A stretch of 64,000 bases of DNA from Hirudo medicinalis (Eukaryota > Annelida > Clitellata > Hirudinida > Hirudinidae). The stretch is taken from assembly GCA_011800805.1 (NCBI GenBank), contig MPNW01000036.1, positions 118,329-182,328 on the forward strand, in the 5' to 3' direction. The position numbers and the translations under genes are program-made. Of the stretch, positions 47,635 through 60,218 are shown in pieces; within the stretch, counting starts at the first letter, position 1, and the number at the start of each line of letters is the position of its first letter. The notes under the pieces are model-generated. The model saw nothing but the letters and a program-made list of their open reading frames with translations. It was not told the DNA's origin and did not search any database.

Positions 47635-48893
47635 AGAATCTTGAGAAGGATGGAACGCCTTGGTGACGACCTCTCGTGCATCCTATTTATGGTGCAATAA
47701 TCGGTCACCAGTCATTCAGTATTTACGATAAACATTTTTTGGCTTCTTTGGTGTGACAACTTTTAAATGCTGAGGCATAATGATAATGAAGTTAGCGATG
47801 ATGATGCCATCAGCAAATCTAATGTCGACGAAGATGCTGATAATGATGTTGATATTTTAATAAGGTAGCCATTTCAATTTTCAAGCCAGCTGAGCAGTAT
47901 GCTTTCACTATGATTCTCGTTCATTGATTTTTGATAATTACCGCACCAATCAAATGGATGCTCTCTAGTTTTCTAGCCGACAGTGGTTCTCGTTTTTCCC
48001 AGTAATTCTCTTCTGAGGTGGTTGTTGAATATTTTGTCAAGTTTTTTAAAGTCTTTATTTATCTATCTTCAAATCATTAGTAATAACTTAATGCCTTGAT
48101 ATTTGGTCTTTGAATTTTCAGATTTTAGGCTGACGGCTGTGTCTTATTTGTTTCTACTTTTGGCTTTTTGCTAAAAGAAACTCTGATTGGATGATATTTC
48201 TTACTAGCTTTTTATATCTTTGCTTAGACTGATTGTGAAGCATTCTGCCATAATTTATTCAGAAGTCAATTTTTAAGTTGAAATCGTCGGAGGCTTCCCC
48301 AGAGCTAGTTGTTCTTTACAGTGTTTTTATTTAAAACATTTTGTGGTTGATTCGTAACCCAATTCGAATTAGATGCTACGTTCTACTTGCCAGTCATTTT
48401 ATTTGAAAATATCCAGTCATTTGTATGAGTTCACGTATTACAGGTTAAGCTGTGTTGAGGAAAGTTAAGCATGTGGGCACTAGAAATGTACATTTGAATT
48501 TGAAACTTGTGTGTACCTATGCACTCTTTCAATCTTTCTCTTTTGAGAACTGGTCAAACGGTGATCTACCTTAACAAATTTTGAAGTCATTTTTCTGGTT
48601 GAGAGTAATTTTCTGTTTCGCTTTTAAAGATTCTATTTTGGGTCGATGTGGTTTTCTTGTTTGCGACCTCCAGCCCAGTAAACCGACTAGAGCCGGGTCT
48701 TTCGATCGACTCGCGTTCGAGGTGAAATTGAAGGTTTTAAATAACGTTTCAATTGAAAGACGTTTAAAATTTTGAATTTGTTCGGAGATTGCCGAGCTCG
48801 AAAGGTAATTATCATTTCTGTTACAAAAGCATGGATATCACGATTTAAGTCGGAATTGTACAACAAACAAATAAATGGTTCGTGTTGACAACT
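47635..48893. other. Spacer between convergent calpain and NUP133, no gene seen
   Basis: The two genes point at each other. The frames found are under 65 codons. A GAT-rich patch lies at about 47780-47850. Confidence 0.45.
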
Positions 48894-48899
48894 TTTATT
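48894..48899 (-). terminator. Poly(A) signal for NUP133
   Basis: TTTATT on the plus strand is AATAAA on the minus strand, 116 bases beyond the NUP133 stop codon. Confidence 0.4.
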
Positions 48900-49014
48900 T
48901 TTTTATGATCAATCATCCCTCTAAACAACAAGATGAGCTTCCATCTTGCAAAAATCTTTTTTACTGATAGCTCAATCTTCAGCTAATCCATCCTTTCTGT
49001 CATTATCATCACCA

Positions 49015-52000
49015 CTACATATTCATCCTTCTCGCATGCTCATAAATGACCATCAGCTTGCAGCGAAATTCTGCATCACCATGGTAACACTCCATGTCCT
49101 CGTGTTCCAGCAGCTCGTCTATGCTCGGCAGGACCGCCTCTACGTCCGATACTGGAAAAAGACAATAGCAATGTCGGTATTTATATGATATTAAATATTA
49201 CAAGGTGATGATCAATCGTCACGATGTCGGTCACACATGCAATTAAGTGCAGAGTACCGTTAAAATACGTTGGAGTGTTCTAGTATTTTTTTGCCTTCGA
49301 AAGCGCACGAGCAAAAAGTCAACGGGATTAGGGCGTTAATGTTTTTGGTCACCATGTTCAGTCAAAAACATAAACCAATACTTATGTTATCCTCAAATAT
49401 GGATGTCGAAAGGTGGGAAATACCTTCACTGAGGACAAGTTCCAGGAACTTGAAGAATATGGTGCCCTTGCACGAAGAAATTGGGTCAGTTATGGAGAGA
49501 GAGAACCGCCAGTCGTCCCTTAGGATTGCTTTGACCCAGATATCGATGAGGATGTCTCTTATTGGATGGTCTTCATCTTCACTGTTGCAGAACTTGAGAA
49601 GATCAAAGCCCTTCTTGAACTCGTATTCGTTGGCATCTTCAATGCACGGACCGATCTGAAGGTCGATCAGTTCGATAGCAGAATAGGCACGGGAAGCAGA
49701 AAAGCTGTCGATTGCCAGGTACTGTCGAGCAAATATTCAATTTAATTCGTTGCGCAATAGTCAGGTTTTATTGCCATCATTCGCGGTCGGTTAATTAAAA
49801 GAATTCACCATCTAAACATTTCCATTCAAATCTTAAATGATAACAAAGAGTTAACCTCAAGCACTCCCTGATTCTGGAAGAGAGTTTCTTGATGAGAGAC
49901 AAGCTGGAGATTGTTGTCGATGACTGTGATTCGTTCCTCGACATCAAACGACGGGTCCTTGGCCAATAAGGCATAAAGTTTGGCTGAGCTGAGCAGGGTG
50001 CGCTTCTTCGTGATACTAGCTGTTTCAATTTGAGCAAGCTCAAAGAGCGTCTCATGGGCAGAGGAGTAGTTTTTAACGAGAACATCATAAACCCAACTCA
50101 TGAATCGGTTCTCGGGTCTTCTAAGAAACTCCTCCAACCTTGGATGACCCATCACTTTGGGTGCAAACAGTTTGCCTCTTTTGCCAGTCTTGCAATACCA
50201 GTCAAATACAACCTCTGGGAAGCCTCTTCCATCAAACTTTTTCATGTACTCTTCTAGACGACATTCATCTTGTATTGAGTCACAGATCTGAACCAGAAGT
50301 TCAAAGTCGCAGTATTTTTCAGCCAGAGACATTGCTCTCTCATGCTGTTTGTGCCTGACAAAAGGAGCCAACAAGTCCATCCTGGTGTGTTCGTATTTCT
50401 TGTGTAGGTCTTCTTTCCGAGACTTTTCAGATTCTCCGAGGGAGTCGATGATTGTCACCATCCCGTCAAGGATCAGATCCGTTGTGTCGAGCAGGTCTTG
50501 AAAGAGGGCATTCAATTGGCCAGCATCCGTGATCAAAGGAATGACTTCGTTGCACAAGATGGAATGCTATTATACATAAAAGCAGATTAACATCAGCAAT
50601 TGTTATAATTTAATTCAAATAAGGACAACATTTTATAATGAACACCTGTTTGAATAGAGGCATCATGATGGAATCAGCAGAAGTCCATGGAACAGCCATC
50701 TTGAATCCTGAAGAATTTTGCCTTTTCTCTTCAACTGAGTTCTTGTAGAAGTCAGACTTCAATCTTCTGAAGGAAAGGGCTTTACCAAGAACATCCCTGA
50801 AGATGGCACTGACACCACGAACTATGTGCAATGTTTGAGGATTCGTCTCAACGTTTTTCGATCCAAGTTGGAGACGTTCAACCTCGACCAGCTGTTCAAA
50901 AATCTCATGTAACTTTGACACCTCCTTGTAGAAGACATCCTGCGGCTTGAGGGAGCCTTGGGCTGAGATGAAGGACTTCCTTTTATCAATGCACCTTTCC
51001 ATAGCAGGGTCAACTACATCTGACCAGTCATGATGAATGTCTTTCAGAGCTGTGGCAGCCACCAACTTCTCAGAGTTTTCACAAAGTACTCTACAAGTTG
51101 GAGCCTGGCCTTCCCTCAGAGCAAACATCCCCAATCTGTTCCACATATTATTAGACTTAAGGAAGCTGAGGAATGCCTCCTGGGCTTTAAGCTTGTCATC
51201 CAATTGGTGGCCAAGGATGAGAGTGGAGGAGACAATGGATATCTCAGAAGTCCTCGACTCCGCCCATCTTGGATCATTTGATGGACAGTCATCAATCATC
51301 TCCTGACTTAAGTAAACAACCAGCGAATCCAGTTGCTCCGCATCAACTTCATTCTGGTTGGATGAGAAGAGTTCCGACAGCATGGAGGCCGTCTTGTTGT
51401 GCTGTTGATTGCTCTGAAAACCAAACAATTCATCACCATTATTAATGATAATTATAACCATCAGTACTTGTTGCCTTGTTCACTCACTGAAGGGTTGCAC
51501 ATGGTTGAGATGAAGATGGCCTTAAACCTTGTGAGGGGGTCCTTGCTTTGGGATAGTTCACTTAGTCGGACAACTGAAGTGTTGCCGAGTGCTGATGACT
51601 GCAAACAATAAAGCCGTGATGAGAAGGAGGTTACTATTTGCAATTATTAAGGTACCTACATCAACATTTGAAAAGGTTTTGCTCTTCAGCAGTGAGTCAG
51701 CCATGCTACAAAAAATGTGTGCACAAAATGTGATAATTATCATTCATAGTTGCCAAGAGTCAGTTGCAGCTTCTAAGGAAACTTACCACCTATTGGCTGC
51801 GACAAGACTCTCTTGGACCTTAACCAGAGTGCCCTGATTGGATAGAAACAGTGGAAGGCCACTGTAGCACCCTGTACAAACAAACATGTAATGAATTAAT
51901 GAATGTTATTAAGTTAGAGGCAGTGAGCAAATAAACAACAGACCTGCTCCAATGTTGGGAAAATTTACAACCTCACAGGTGAGATGTTCCTCTTCATTGT

Positions 52001-55000
52001 CTTGAAATGTTTTATGACATTTATTAATATTTGTAAGGTAATTATCATAATTATTACTATTATTATTATTGTTATTATTATTATTACTACTACTACAATA
52101 ATACACTATACATTCTATATGCATATATAAGAACAAGTTATGAACCAGGCAAATTTGATAAAATGATATTTTGACTCTATAAACTAAATTCAATAATTAT
52201 GAAGTGGGTGCAGCTTTAAACCTTTAAAGCAGACGATAGATTCCAAGTTGTAGAAGAAGCAATTGGTATCAGATGATCTGTCTGGCCAGAGAAGTTTGTA
52301 AGACTTAGGCTCACCATCTCCCTGTGCAAATTACACAAAAGCAAAAATAAACTAATCTGCATATTCATTACTAAATTCAACAATTAATTGCATATACATT
52401 CATATATTTAGTACTCATTGTTCGACAATGCTTTAAAAATATAATAAATAAATTACCAACTACCACAACTACAATTTCAGATCAGTCATTAATTTGTGTC
52501 ACAATTTCAAAATACTAACAAGCAATGGTGATTCCACATCTGACATCAAAATCTTCGTCACCGAACCTGGAGGTGCCACACCAGCTGTGTCCAAAAGCGC
52601 TGGAAATATTTATGAAGGCCAAATACAAATTGAAAATTATTTTAGCCAATGTTCGAGTGCCTTATGTATCCGAAAGGGACACGAAGGCACTACAATCCCC
52701 CGAACGTCTGTGCGACGCCACTACCCGAGAGTGCCGCCCGTCAATGCAGGCCGGGCTAACCTGCACACCAATAACTGATTTTATATTAATTACCACCAAC
52801 AATTAACTCTTCACAATATTAATGGTTGTAACAAAACTTACCGATGCCATATTTAGCAACGGAGTTTCTGATGGAAGCAAACAAAATAGAAAGTCCATTC
52901 CTGAAACATTTTTGAGAATGTTATTGCAACCATCACTATCAAGCAACACTAATTTTTAATATGATCATCGCCACTGTTGGTTAAGTAATACGTTAAGCAG
53001 ATTAACTTGGAATATAACGACTGCCCTCACATTTGTGAACAAAAACAAATGATCACATTCAAGAATTCACTCATAACATCATCACCTGGTCAGTTGGATG
53101 TCCTGCAAGGTCACTGCTTCGCATTCAATCCCTAAAAATTGATCCTGAAAACAATCGTCCATTAAATCAATTGTTGTTTCTTATCATTGTTAAACTTATG
53201 AGCACCACCATCATCATCATCACCATCATCATCACCATCATCATCACTTACCATGGCATTGTTGATTAGAACCTCTAAGTTGATTTCATAGACAAGCTGC
53301 ATGGCAAGAGAAAGTTGAATTTGAGTTTAATGGCATTAATTTGCAGATCTCATACAAAAATACATTTATTATTAATTAATTTATGTTATAGCAACAAAGC
53401 ATTTCTTAAAGTCCACCTAAAGTAGCACAATAGTATCACACTACTTGTTAAATGAATCATACATCTTTATAAATAATCATGTGCTTCAGAGGGTTGGTTA
53501 AAAGTGACATCAGACCTTTTCTGAAAGGGGTGGTGAGCTGATGACCCATTTCTGCAGATGGCCCTCCAGTAAAACAAACAGTTCCCAGCCTGATTCCTCA
53601 GCATCATCTCCTGGGAGGAGCCTCTTGAGGGACTGTAAACAAATAAATGATAATTTATTCATTCGGTTATTTTTATCTCGTGCTGCAGATCACCTAAGTA
53701 AAATATTAGCTAACAAGGAATGTTTGAATGGGCAATAATTTCAATCACCAGCACACACCATTTTCCATAACTCAGGAAATGAATGAACCAAGCTGAATAT
53801 TTGAACCAAATATTCTCCATCATCAACAAGCATTTCAATTATAAAATAATGAATTATTAATATATTCAAATTTACTCCAACCCCAATTTGTATAGAAGAA
53901 CTCGAGCTCTGGCTTGACCCAAATATGATGCTGGAGAACCTGCGACTTATGTTTGTCAACCGACCCTGTTGTGCTCTCAAAGTCGTCTGCTTTGGTTGAC
54001 CCTTGTAAAATGTAAAATGATTTATTTCACATAAATATCATTTGTTACGATTCTTTTGCTGCAACTGAAATTTACTTGTGCAATAATTAATAGCTCAAGT
54101 ACATCAAGAACTTTTTCCAGAGCATTTGAGCTATGTTAAATCCAGGTTAAATTATATAAGGCATGATTTTAGTAAAATGAAGAGATCCAGTCAAAAATAT
54201 CTACACATCCATTACTTTCTGTAAGACTTTCAATTATCTACCTGGGATATTTGGATGTAGGTCAATGTTCCAGAAAGCCAGCCAACAAGGAAGCCATCTG
54301 CAATGGCTACTAAATCTACACACAAGTCACTAGATCCTCTGCCAGACAAAACTTTGACTTCCACGAATGACCTTGGGTAAGCCACACAGTTCCAGAAAAC
54401 AGCTGAACCTTCAGAGGTGATAGCAAGACAGGATATGTTAAAGTCTTCAGTTTCTATGGTTGCAACCAGGACAATGTCATCTGCTTCTTCTCTCTCTAAG
54501 GCCACAAAAGGGAGTTGGAGTTCGTAGCAAGAATTGCTCTGAAGCAGAATGCGACGTAATTTTAACGATACTTCGTAATGACATTAACAAGTCATCAACA
54601 TTCATTTTTCTGAATAAAATGTTGTGGCATGTTTCAAATTTTCTATTATGAAAACCTTTTCCAGAGAGATGCTCCATAACAAGAGTTTGTCTTTTGCAAC
54701 AATCCATGCCAAACCATTATCATTAATCTTTGCTCTTGGTGGGAGCCCTGAAAAAATCATGATTTGATATATGATACATTATTGCTTTGCATACCATAAT
54801 TTCTTTTGAAATTAAATTTAAACATTTTTTTGTAAAACCCCTGGGTTTTAAAACTCAAGCAAATTAATGTAATAAGCCTGACTTATCCAGATTTATATGC
54901 AATAAAAACTTAGTTCTTATTTAAATAATAATAATGCTTTTGCATAACAATGAATAAATTAAATGAATAAAATAAGTGAACTAAAGCATAATTTTACCAT

Positions 55001-55394
55001 CAGTGCTTGATAGAATTTCAGTGACATTCACAGGCATCCATACATCGTGAATCGACAGTTTGTAATCCGTTGGCTGTTCGTTTAATGTCAACTGAAATTC
55101 GGACGCATTCTGATTTTTGTTTCTCCTGCAACAAGAAAATTAGTTTTTGCTTTTGATCTGTGGGTGATAAGCGCAATACAAATTCAGAAAATGGTTGGTA
55201 TGTGGTTACCAAGACCAAGCGCTAAAATATATATATTACTAATTCAATTTGTGCACTCACCCGGTTGTCAACGGAGAGAAGAATGATTTATTTTTGGGAA
55301 CGTAAAGTGAGCGACGAGTTCGACTTGGCGTAACACCTGAAGATTTTACTAAAGAATTATTGAGCACTGTAGACTTTTGCCTGGGGGAGAACAT
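49015..55394 (-). CDS. NUP133: Nucleoporin Nup133 (Y-complex of the nuclear pore)
   Basis: Nineteen exons: 55394-55261, 55125-54998, 54747-54656, 54538-54242, 54001-53882, 53632-53516, 53296-53252, 53144-53086, 52900-52842, 52566-52520, 52321-52222, 52000-51944, 51871-51787, 51705-51660, 51598-51488, 51413-50646, 50566-49856, 49721-49424, 49151-49015; 1136 residues (human 1156). A short basic N-terminus (MFSPRQKS..TPSRTRRSLY) precedes a seven-bladed propeller with family landmarks NDNGLAWIVAKDKLLLW and RRFSSIIFG. The helical half has DDCPSNDPRWAES, SLAEKYCDFELLVQIC, GKRGKLF and ANEYEFKKGFDLL, all diagnostic of Nup133. In the Y-complex it binds Nup107 through the C-terminal helices and membranes through the propeller. 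The small exons (45-59 bases) were placed by phase; the 52566-52520 exon and the donor at 51787 (GTAAGT; 51790 also in phase) are the least certain. Confidence 0.95.
52651..52768 (-). repeat. tRNA-derived SINE, copy F (NUP133 intron 9)
   Basis: On the minus strand it keeps the TGCAGGTTAGCC head, CCGGCCTGCATTGACGGGCG, GGGGGATTGTAGT and a GGATACATAAGGCACTCGAA tail with TTGGCTAAAATA after it. Internal parts between the boxes are deleted. It lies in the same sense as the host gene and about 80 bases upstream of NUP133 exon 10. Confidence 0.6.
53204..53250 (+). repeat. ATC/ACC microsatellite (NUP133 intron 7)
   Basis: ATC and ACC trinucleotides run up to the donor of NUP133 exon 7 on the opposite strand. 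Confidence 0.8.
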
Positions 55395-55870
55395 TTCCTT
55401 TATTGAAACTAGTATCACACGAGTAACACGAACAAAAACAAGTTCGCTTTTAATCTACTGGCGCAAAGTAAATTTAAAAAGTCTGTATTTTTTCAATTGC
55501 ATAGAAATAAAACTATCATTAAATAATTTTTAACTATGTTTAAAAAAGGTTAGAGGTTTCATTTTATTTAATTTAAATTTTTTAAAGTAAAAAGTCGCAA
55601 GAATTATCGTCTGAAAAAGCATTGCACTTGGGTCTGATTAAGAGAGGAGGGACAATGTATAGGATGTCTGTTAGAATTACACCAATGGTAGGTTCAGTTG
55701 CCATGGCATATGTTCTTAAAGTTGTTGAGGCCTAGTATTTTCAAAAACTAACCAATCAAAAAGTTGCGTAAGAGCTTACGAAAGTTTCAAATTAATTCCA
55801 TACATCAACATCAGTCGATTCGGTCGCATATTCATTCGTCGTGAAGTCAGAGTTTACTAAGAGTATTCGT
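55395..55870. promoter_or_regulatory. NUP133 5' flank
   Basis: About 480 bases lie between the NUP133 start codon and the divergent small ORF. No TATA box or other clear element was identified. Confidence 0.3.
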
Positions 55871-56172
55871 ATGGAAAACGTTGGAACTTCGAGTAAATCT
55901 TGTTTAGAGCTGCTCAAGACCGAAAGTAAAGAAACCGCTGAATCTAAACGTGCCCGGATGATCAACAAGCATCATACCCGATAAGAGTTTATCCAAAAAA
56001 GAAATCTATTGATGACATTGAGGCAAAAAGCAGATCCAGGGGAATGGTGCAGTCTTCAAAACAATTCATGGCGCTTGAAGAAATTCGGCATTTGAAAAGC
56101 TATGAAGAATGGAGTGAAGTGAGAAAGAAGAAGCACAAATTAACTACTACCCGTTCAAAGAATGCAACATGA
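55871..56172 (+). CDS. Unrecognised small ORF pair with one frame break
   Basis: ATG at 55871 opens 37 codons (MENVGTSSKSCLELLKTESK...) and stops at 55982-55984. A second frame, open from about 55957 to the TGA at 56170-56172, continues with a similar lysine- and glutamate-rich composition (IRVYPKKKSIDDIEAKSRSR, then ALEEIRHLKSYEEW). Joined, they would give a basic protein of about 99 residues. No intron fits the short overlap, so this is either a one-base indel (assembly error or pseudogene) or two unrelated frames. I do not recognise a family. It diverges from NUP133 by about 480 bases. Confidence 0.35.
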
Positions 56173-57151
56173 ATAAAAAAAGTGGGGAAATTTGACAAAA
56201 AGCAACCGTTTCTCAAACAATTTGTTTGGAAATTTCTAAAATAAAATAAATATCACCCAAACTAACGTGCATTTCAGCTTAGCTTAAAAATCCAGACGCA
56301 CATTATATATCATTTAAGTTTCAGATTAATTTAGTGTTGAAATTATTTTTGAAGACGAAATTTATTGACTTAATTATTAAATCTATCACTCTTCTACATT
56401 ATATAAAGGGCAAATGTCTGCGCGTCCGAAACTTATGCAAATCTACACCCTTGGAGGTATTCTGATTAAACTTTATAGGATACTTTAGGTCCAGGATTTG
56501 TCAACGATAAAATGAATTTTCTAAATATCTTAAACAACCTCGAAGTTATTACTTCAACTCAGAAAATCCTGAGACTAAGGACATTTGAATATATTAGCCC
56601 AAATATACACAGTAATCATAAAATTTTAGAAAGGTGTTTTTAATCAAAGTGAAGCGAAAAAGTGTCTTTTAATTCTAAGCTAGATTCGATTTCAAAATAA
56701 CTGTTTATTGCATGTTTAAGTGACATAAATGATAAATCAATTCAATTCAATTTGTTAGATTATGAATTATAGTACGTTTGGTCAATAATGTTACCCCGGG
56801 CAACTCTGGGGGATCTCAGCTGGTCACTTGTAATTTATTTTAGGTTGTTTAGGAGTGATTAAAAAATTTAAAAATTACGAATTTTTATTTGTTATTGATT
56901 TTATTTAACAATGATTTATACTAATTAATTAACGGGATTATTAAAATTAATTAAATAATAATAAATTAATTAATAATTTTTAAAATTATATATTCATATT
57001 CAGCATCTTTTACCCTCGCGAGCTAATAAACTAACCAGTCTACAAAGTCCTAAAAGACTCTATATATTAATCTTTTAAGCCCTCGATAAATTTCAAATAA
57101 CATAAATCGGTCCCAATATCTAAAAAGTAGTGTTGCTAAAAATTTAAAAAG
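56173..57151. other. AT-rich spacer, no gene seen
   Basis: Very AT-rich, with TAATTAATTAA-type words at 56920-57000. No supported frame. Confidence 0.45.
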
Positions 57152-58393
57152 ATGCTCGATAATCTATCTTTGTTAGACTGCATAGAGTCAATGAGCGAAG
57201 AATTTTATGATCATTGTGACTCAACTGACTCGCTTCAATCTAACATTCCTTATACCAAAGATGCTTCAAGGAATCGACAAAATACTTTACAATGCCCTGA
57301 GATACTTGATTTAAAAGATGACTTTGATGAGGCTGAGTTTGGAAAATTATTGAGCGATTCCTTAGCTCAAAATGACACTAATGATGCCTCAAGGAAAAGA
57401 AAATGTTCTTCAGAACTTCCTGATTCAAAAAGACAACGATTGGACATGATTGAAGATTTCGATGAAGAAGACTTTGAAAAATTATTGAGCGATTCTTTAG
57501 CTCAGTTTGACCCAGTAAAACCATCCAAACCACCAAATTCATTTCTTTCAAATGGAAAATCAGTTCAAAAGAACCAAAGTCATAGCACAGAGAAGGAGAA
57601 ATCAAGAGATTTATCAAGTAATTCTGAACTGAGTGCAGACAAATCAAATTCCAGTTCGTTTGGAAGAGGTTATCGTTCGTTGAAGATCGTTGGAAAACCT
57701 CTTCGTGAAAAACCGATAGAAGAAAAAAAGTTAAAGAAATCATCGCCCAATTCTGATACGTCATCGGAATCGCTTCCACCACCACCACAGAAAGAGGAAA
57801 TGGCCACCCAAAAACCAAATAAGATAACTCTGTCTTGGAAAGTGGTGGCTCCAAAACAAGAATTGGCAAAAAACTCAACAAACATCAGGCAGAATCATTC
57901 TAATGTTATGGTAAAAGAATTTAAACCCCAGCCAATGCAAATAAAAATATCGCCCACTTCCAAAATGGATAAACCAAAGCAACCAGATCAAGTGATTGCG
58001 CATCAAAAGCTATCCTCGTTAACGATGGCACCACATTTGCAAGCACACCATTTTGACAATCCAAAGCCAATACAAAGATTTTACCAAAACCTGACGACAC
58101 AAAATATCAAGGAGTCAATTAAGTTTGTAAATTTTCCCAAACAACCGGTAGAAGCAAAATTTAAAAACATGCCACTCTCGTATATGAATGTCGCGCCTCA
58201 TAAAAAATTGAGACTCGTTAGTAAGGAGACTGCCAACGTCTCTCAGGCTTGTGGTGAAAAAAGTCAGCCGGTGGCCCAACATAGGAATGTTGAACCTCAT
58301 TTGGTGACTTTCAAGAAGCGACCGGACGGGAATTTGCCTTCAGAGTCTCGGAAAATATTTAAGCTTGTCCCATTTCGACGAGCAAATGTTTGA
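57152..58393 (+). CDS. Intronless gene for a disordered basic protein with an internal acidic-module duplication
   Basis: A single 413-codon frame starts at an ATG preceded by AAAAAG. I do not recognise the protein. Residues 38-75 and 78-120 are two copies of one module: DASR-basic, a spacer, then DDFDEAEFGKLLSDSLAQ versus EDFDEEDFEKLLSDSLAQ. The DNA of the two copies is nearly identical over about 24 bases (57350-57373 and 57483-57506), so the duplication is young or homogenised. RKRK at 81-84 and KRQR at 93-96 form a bipartite nuclear signal pattern. The rest (residues 120-413) is rich in Ser, Pro, Lys and Gln, predicted disordered, with no membrane segment or cysteine pattern. A nuclear adaptor or regulator is a guess. 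Being intronless among intron-rich genes, it could be a retrocopy or a lineage-specific gene. Confidence 0.72.
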   Translation: MLDNLSLLDCIESMSEEFYDHCDSTDSLQSNIPYTKDASRNRQNTLQCPEILDLKDDFDEAEFGKLLSDSLAQNDTNDASRKRKCSSELPDSKRQRLDMIEDFDEEDFEKLLSDSLAQFDPVKPSKPPNSFLSNGKSVQKNQSHSTEKEKSRDLSSNSELSADKSNSSSFGRGYRSLKIVGKPLREKPIEEKKLKKSSPNSDTSSESLPPPPQKEEMATQKPNKITLSWKVVAPKQELAKNSTNIRQNHSNVMVKEFKPQPMQIKISPTSKMDKPKQPDQVIAHQKLSSLTMAPHLQAHHFDNPKPIQRFYQNLTTQNIKESIKFVNFPKQPVEAKFKNMPLSYMNVAPHKKLRLVSKETANVSQACGEKSQPVAQHRNVEPHLVTFKKRPDGNLPSESRKIFKLVPFRRANV

Positions 58394-60218
58394 TCTTTTT
58401 ATTGCCATTCAAAGAACCTGACAAACAAGATCCACAATCTGATTAGCTGGTGGAAATGTCGAGATCATGTCAATGTAGAATTAACATCTTTATGCTGAGG
58501 ATGTGAAAGGCGAACAAGTTAAATGGACTAAGTTGAATATCTACTGAGATATAATTGATGGCTTTTTCTTTCTTGTAGTCATGATGTTGCTTGGCTTATT
58601 AAATATTCTGCTGCTGAAAGTACATGAGTAGTCCAGTAATTTGGGAATAATATTTGGAAACCAAAGTCAGGGATAAATGAACATCAAAATTTATGCGTGA
58701 TCTTTGAGAACCATCACAACTCCACAGTTAACGATGGAGCTTAGAAATGTTTCGAAAGATCACTGTTTTGATAACTGAACCTTTTGCTCTCAATAACAGT
58801 TAATGGATTATTGAACGCCGATCAATTTAAATTAATTATTATCCTATCAACTGATTTCACCCAGGTAACCATTTATGTCATAAATTCTCGGCTCCTGGAT
58901 TTATAATGTCATTTGTCATTAATGTCATTTGTCAACGATTTCTTACTGAATGAAACTGAGAGCATGCAGATGTAACTAAATTATCGTTAAATAATTATTT
59001 TCGATGACGTCTTTTTATTTGTAACTCTATTTTTAACTCTAGACGATCGGAAAAAATTAGGCAAAGTGAATTGAAAACACGTGTTGGTAATACACGAATG
59101 TTCACTAATTGAAATAGAAAAATTCAAAACGTTATTTAAATAAATAAACATTTGCTTTTATAAGATTAAAGAATGCCTTGAAACTTCCATCCTTAATTCT
59201 TCATCTGTCCCACGGTGAAATACCCGAATAAATAAATCTGTGGAAAGTGATCGTTATCGAATTCTAGAGGACTTTGGAACAGATTCAGAAACAGGAATTT
59301 CTAAATATCAGGAGTTTCGCGCTATTTTTCTATTAGACAGTTCGATTTTCTCATTATTTTTTTTTAACGCGCTCAACAATCTTCAAAATCTTTGCTGTCT
59401 GAAGTTCATTTTTTTCATCGATGTACAGTTTGCACCTCGTCGATCATGTTGATGGCCAGGCCTGACTAGTTTCATTTGTGACTTGGAATGTCTAATGCTG
59501 ATCTCCTCTGCGTCAAAGGTCAGTTCTTTGCCGAGGATAAGGAGAGGAAATTCTTGTTAGTAGTACTGTCAAGAGGGGTAGCATGAACTGGAAGTAACAA
59601 AACATATCATGAGGCTAAATCTGTTGATTAGGGTCAACGAACTACATGATAGATAAGGTCTACACACCATCTGTTAGAATACGAGGATAAAAGAGGAAAC
59701 CTTCAACACCAAAGAGTCATTTACCTGAGAAAGAGCACGTAGGCGTATCGATAAAGGTACTGAAAGAACAATGGAACAAAAAAATGTGGACACGAGGAAG
59801 TGCATTAACATGTCAAAAGTGCAATCACATAATGTGTAAGTCCATGTGATTTATGCATATATGGGTGCACCTATATAAACATATGCATGTAGAACTGTAA
59901 TAACTGAATAGTGAACACGGTTATAATGATAATAAGAAAGACAAAATTATCTTTTCCATGCTATTTCAATATTTCATCGTCACACATCACTCAGATTTTT
60001 TCACTAAGTCACTTTTACGTGTGACATGGAAAACATTTTTTGAAATAAAGAGCATGTAAATACATTAATAAAAGCAACAAGGCTCCAATTACAAGTTCAC
60101 CCTTAAATCTTAAATCACTTAACCATTTTAGAAAACCATTTTAAGAATGATCACATAACTCCGTATAGTTGTGTTATTAATAACAAACATGAAACATTGT
60201 TTTCAACAACGAACCGGA
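58394..60218. other. Spacer, no gene seen
   Basis: Should contain the 3' UTR of the 57.2-58.4 kb gene. AT-rich, open frames at most 70 codons, no recognisable element. Confidence 0.45.

Noticed and set aside
57378..57881. 167-codon open frame on the minus strand opposite the intronless gene
   Set aside because: It is fully antisense to a longer, better supported frame, and its leucine/phenylalanine-rich composition mirrors the Lys/Glu-rich codons on the other strand.
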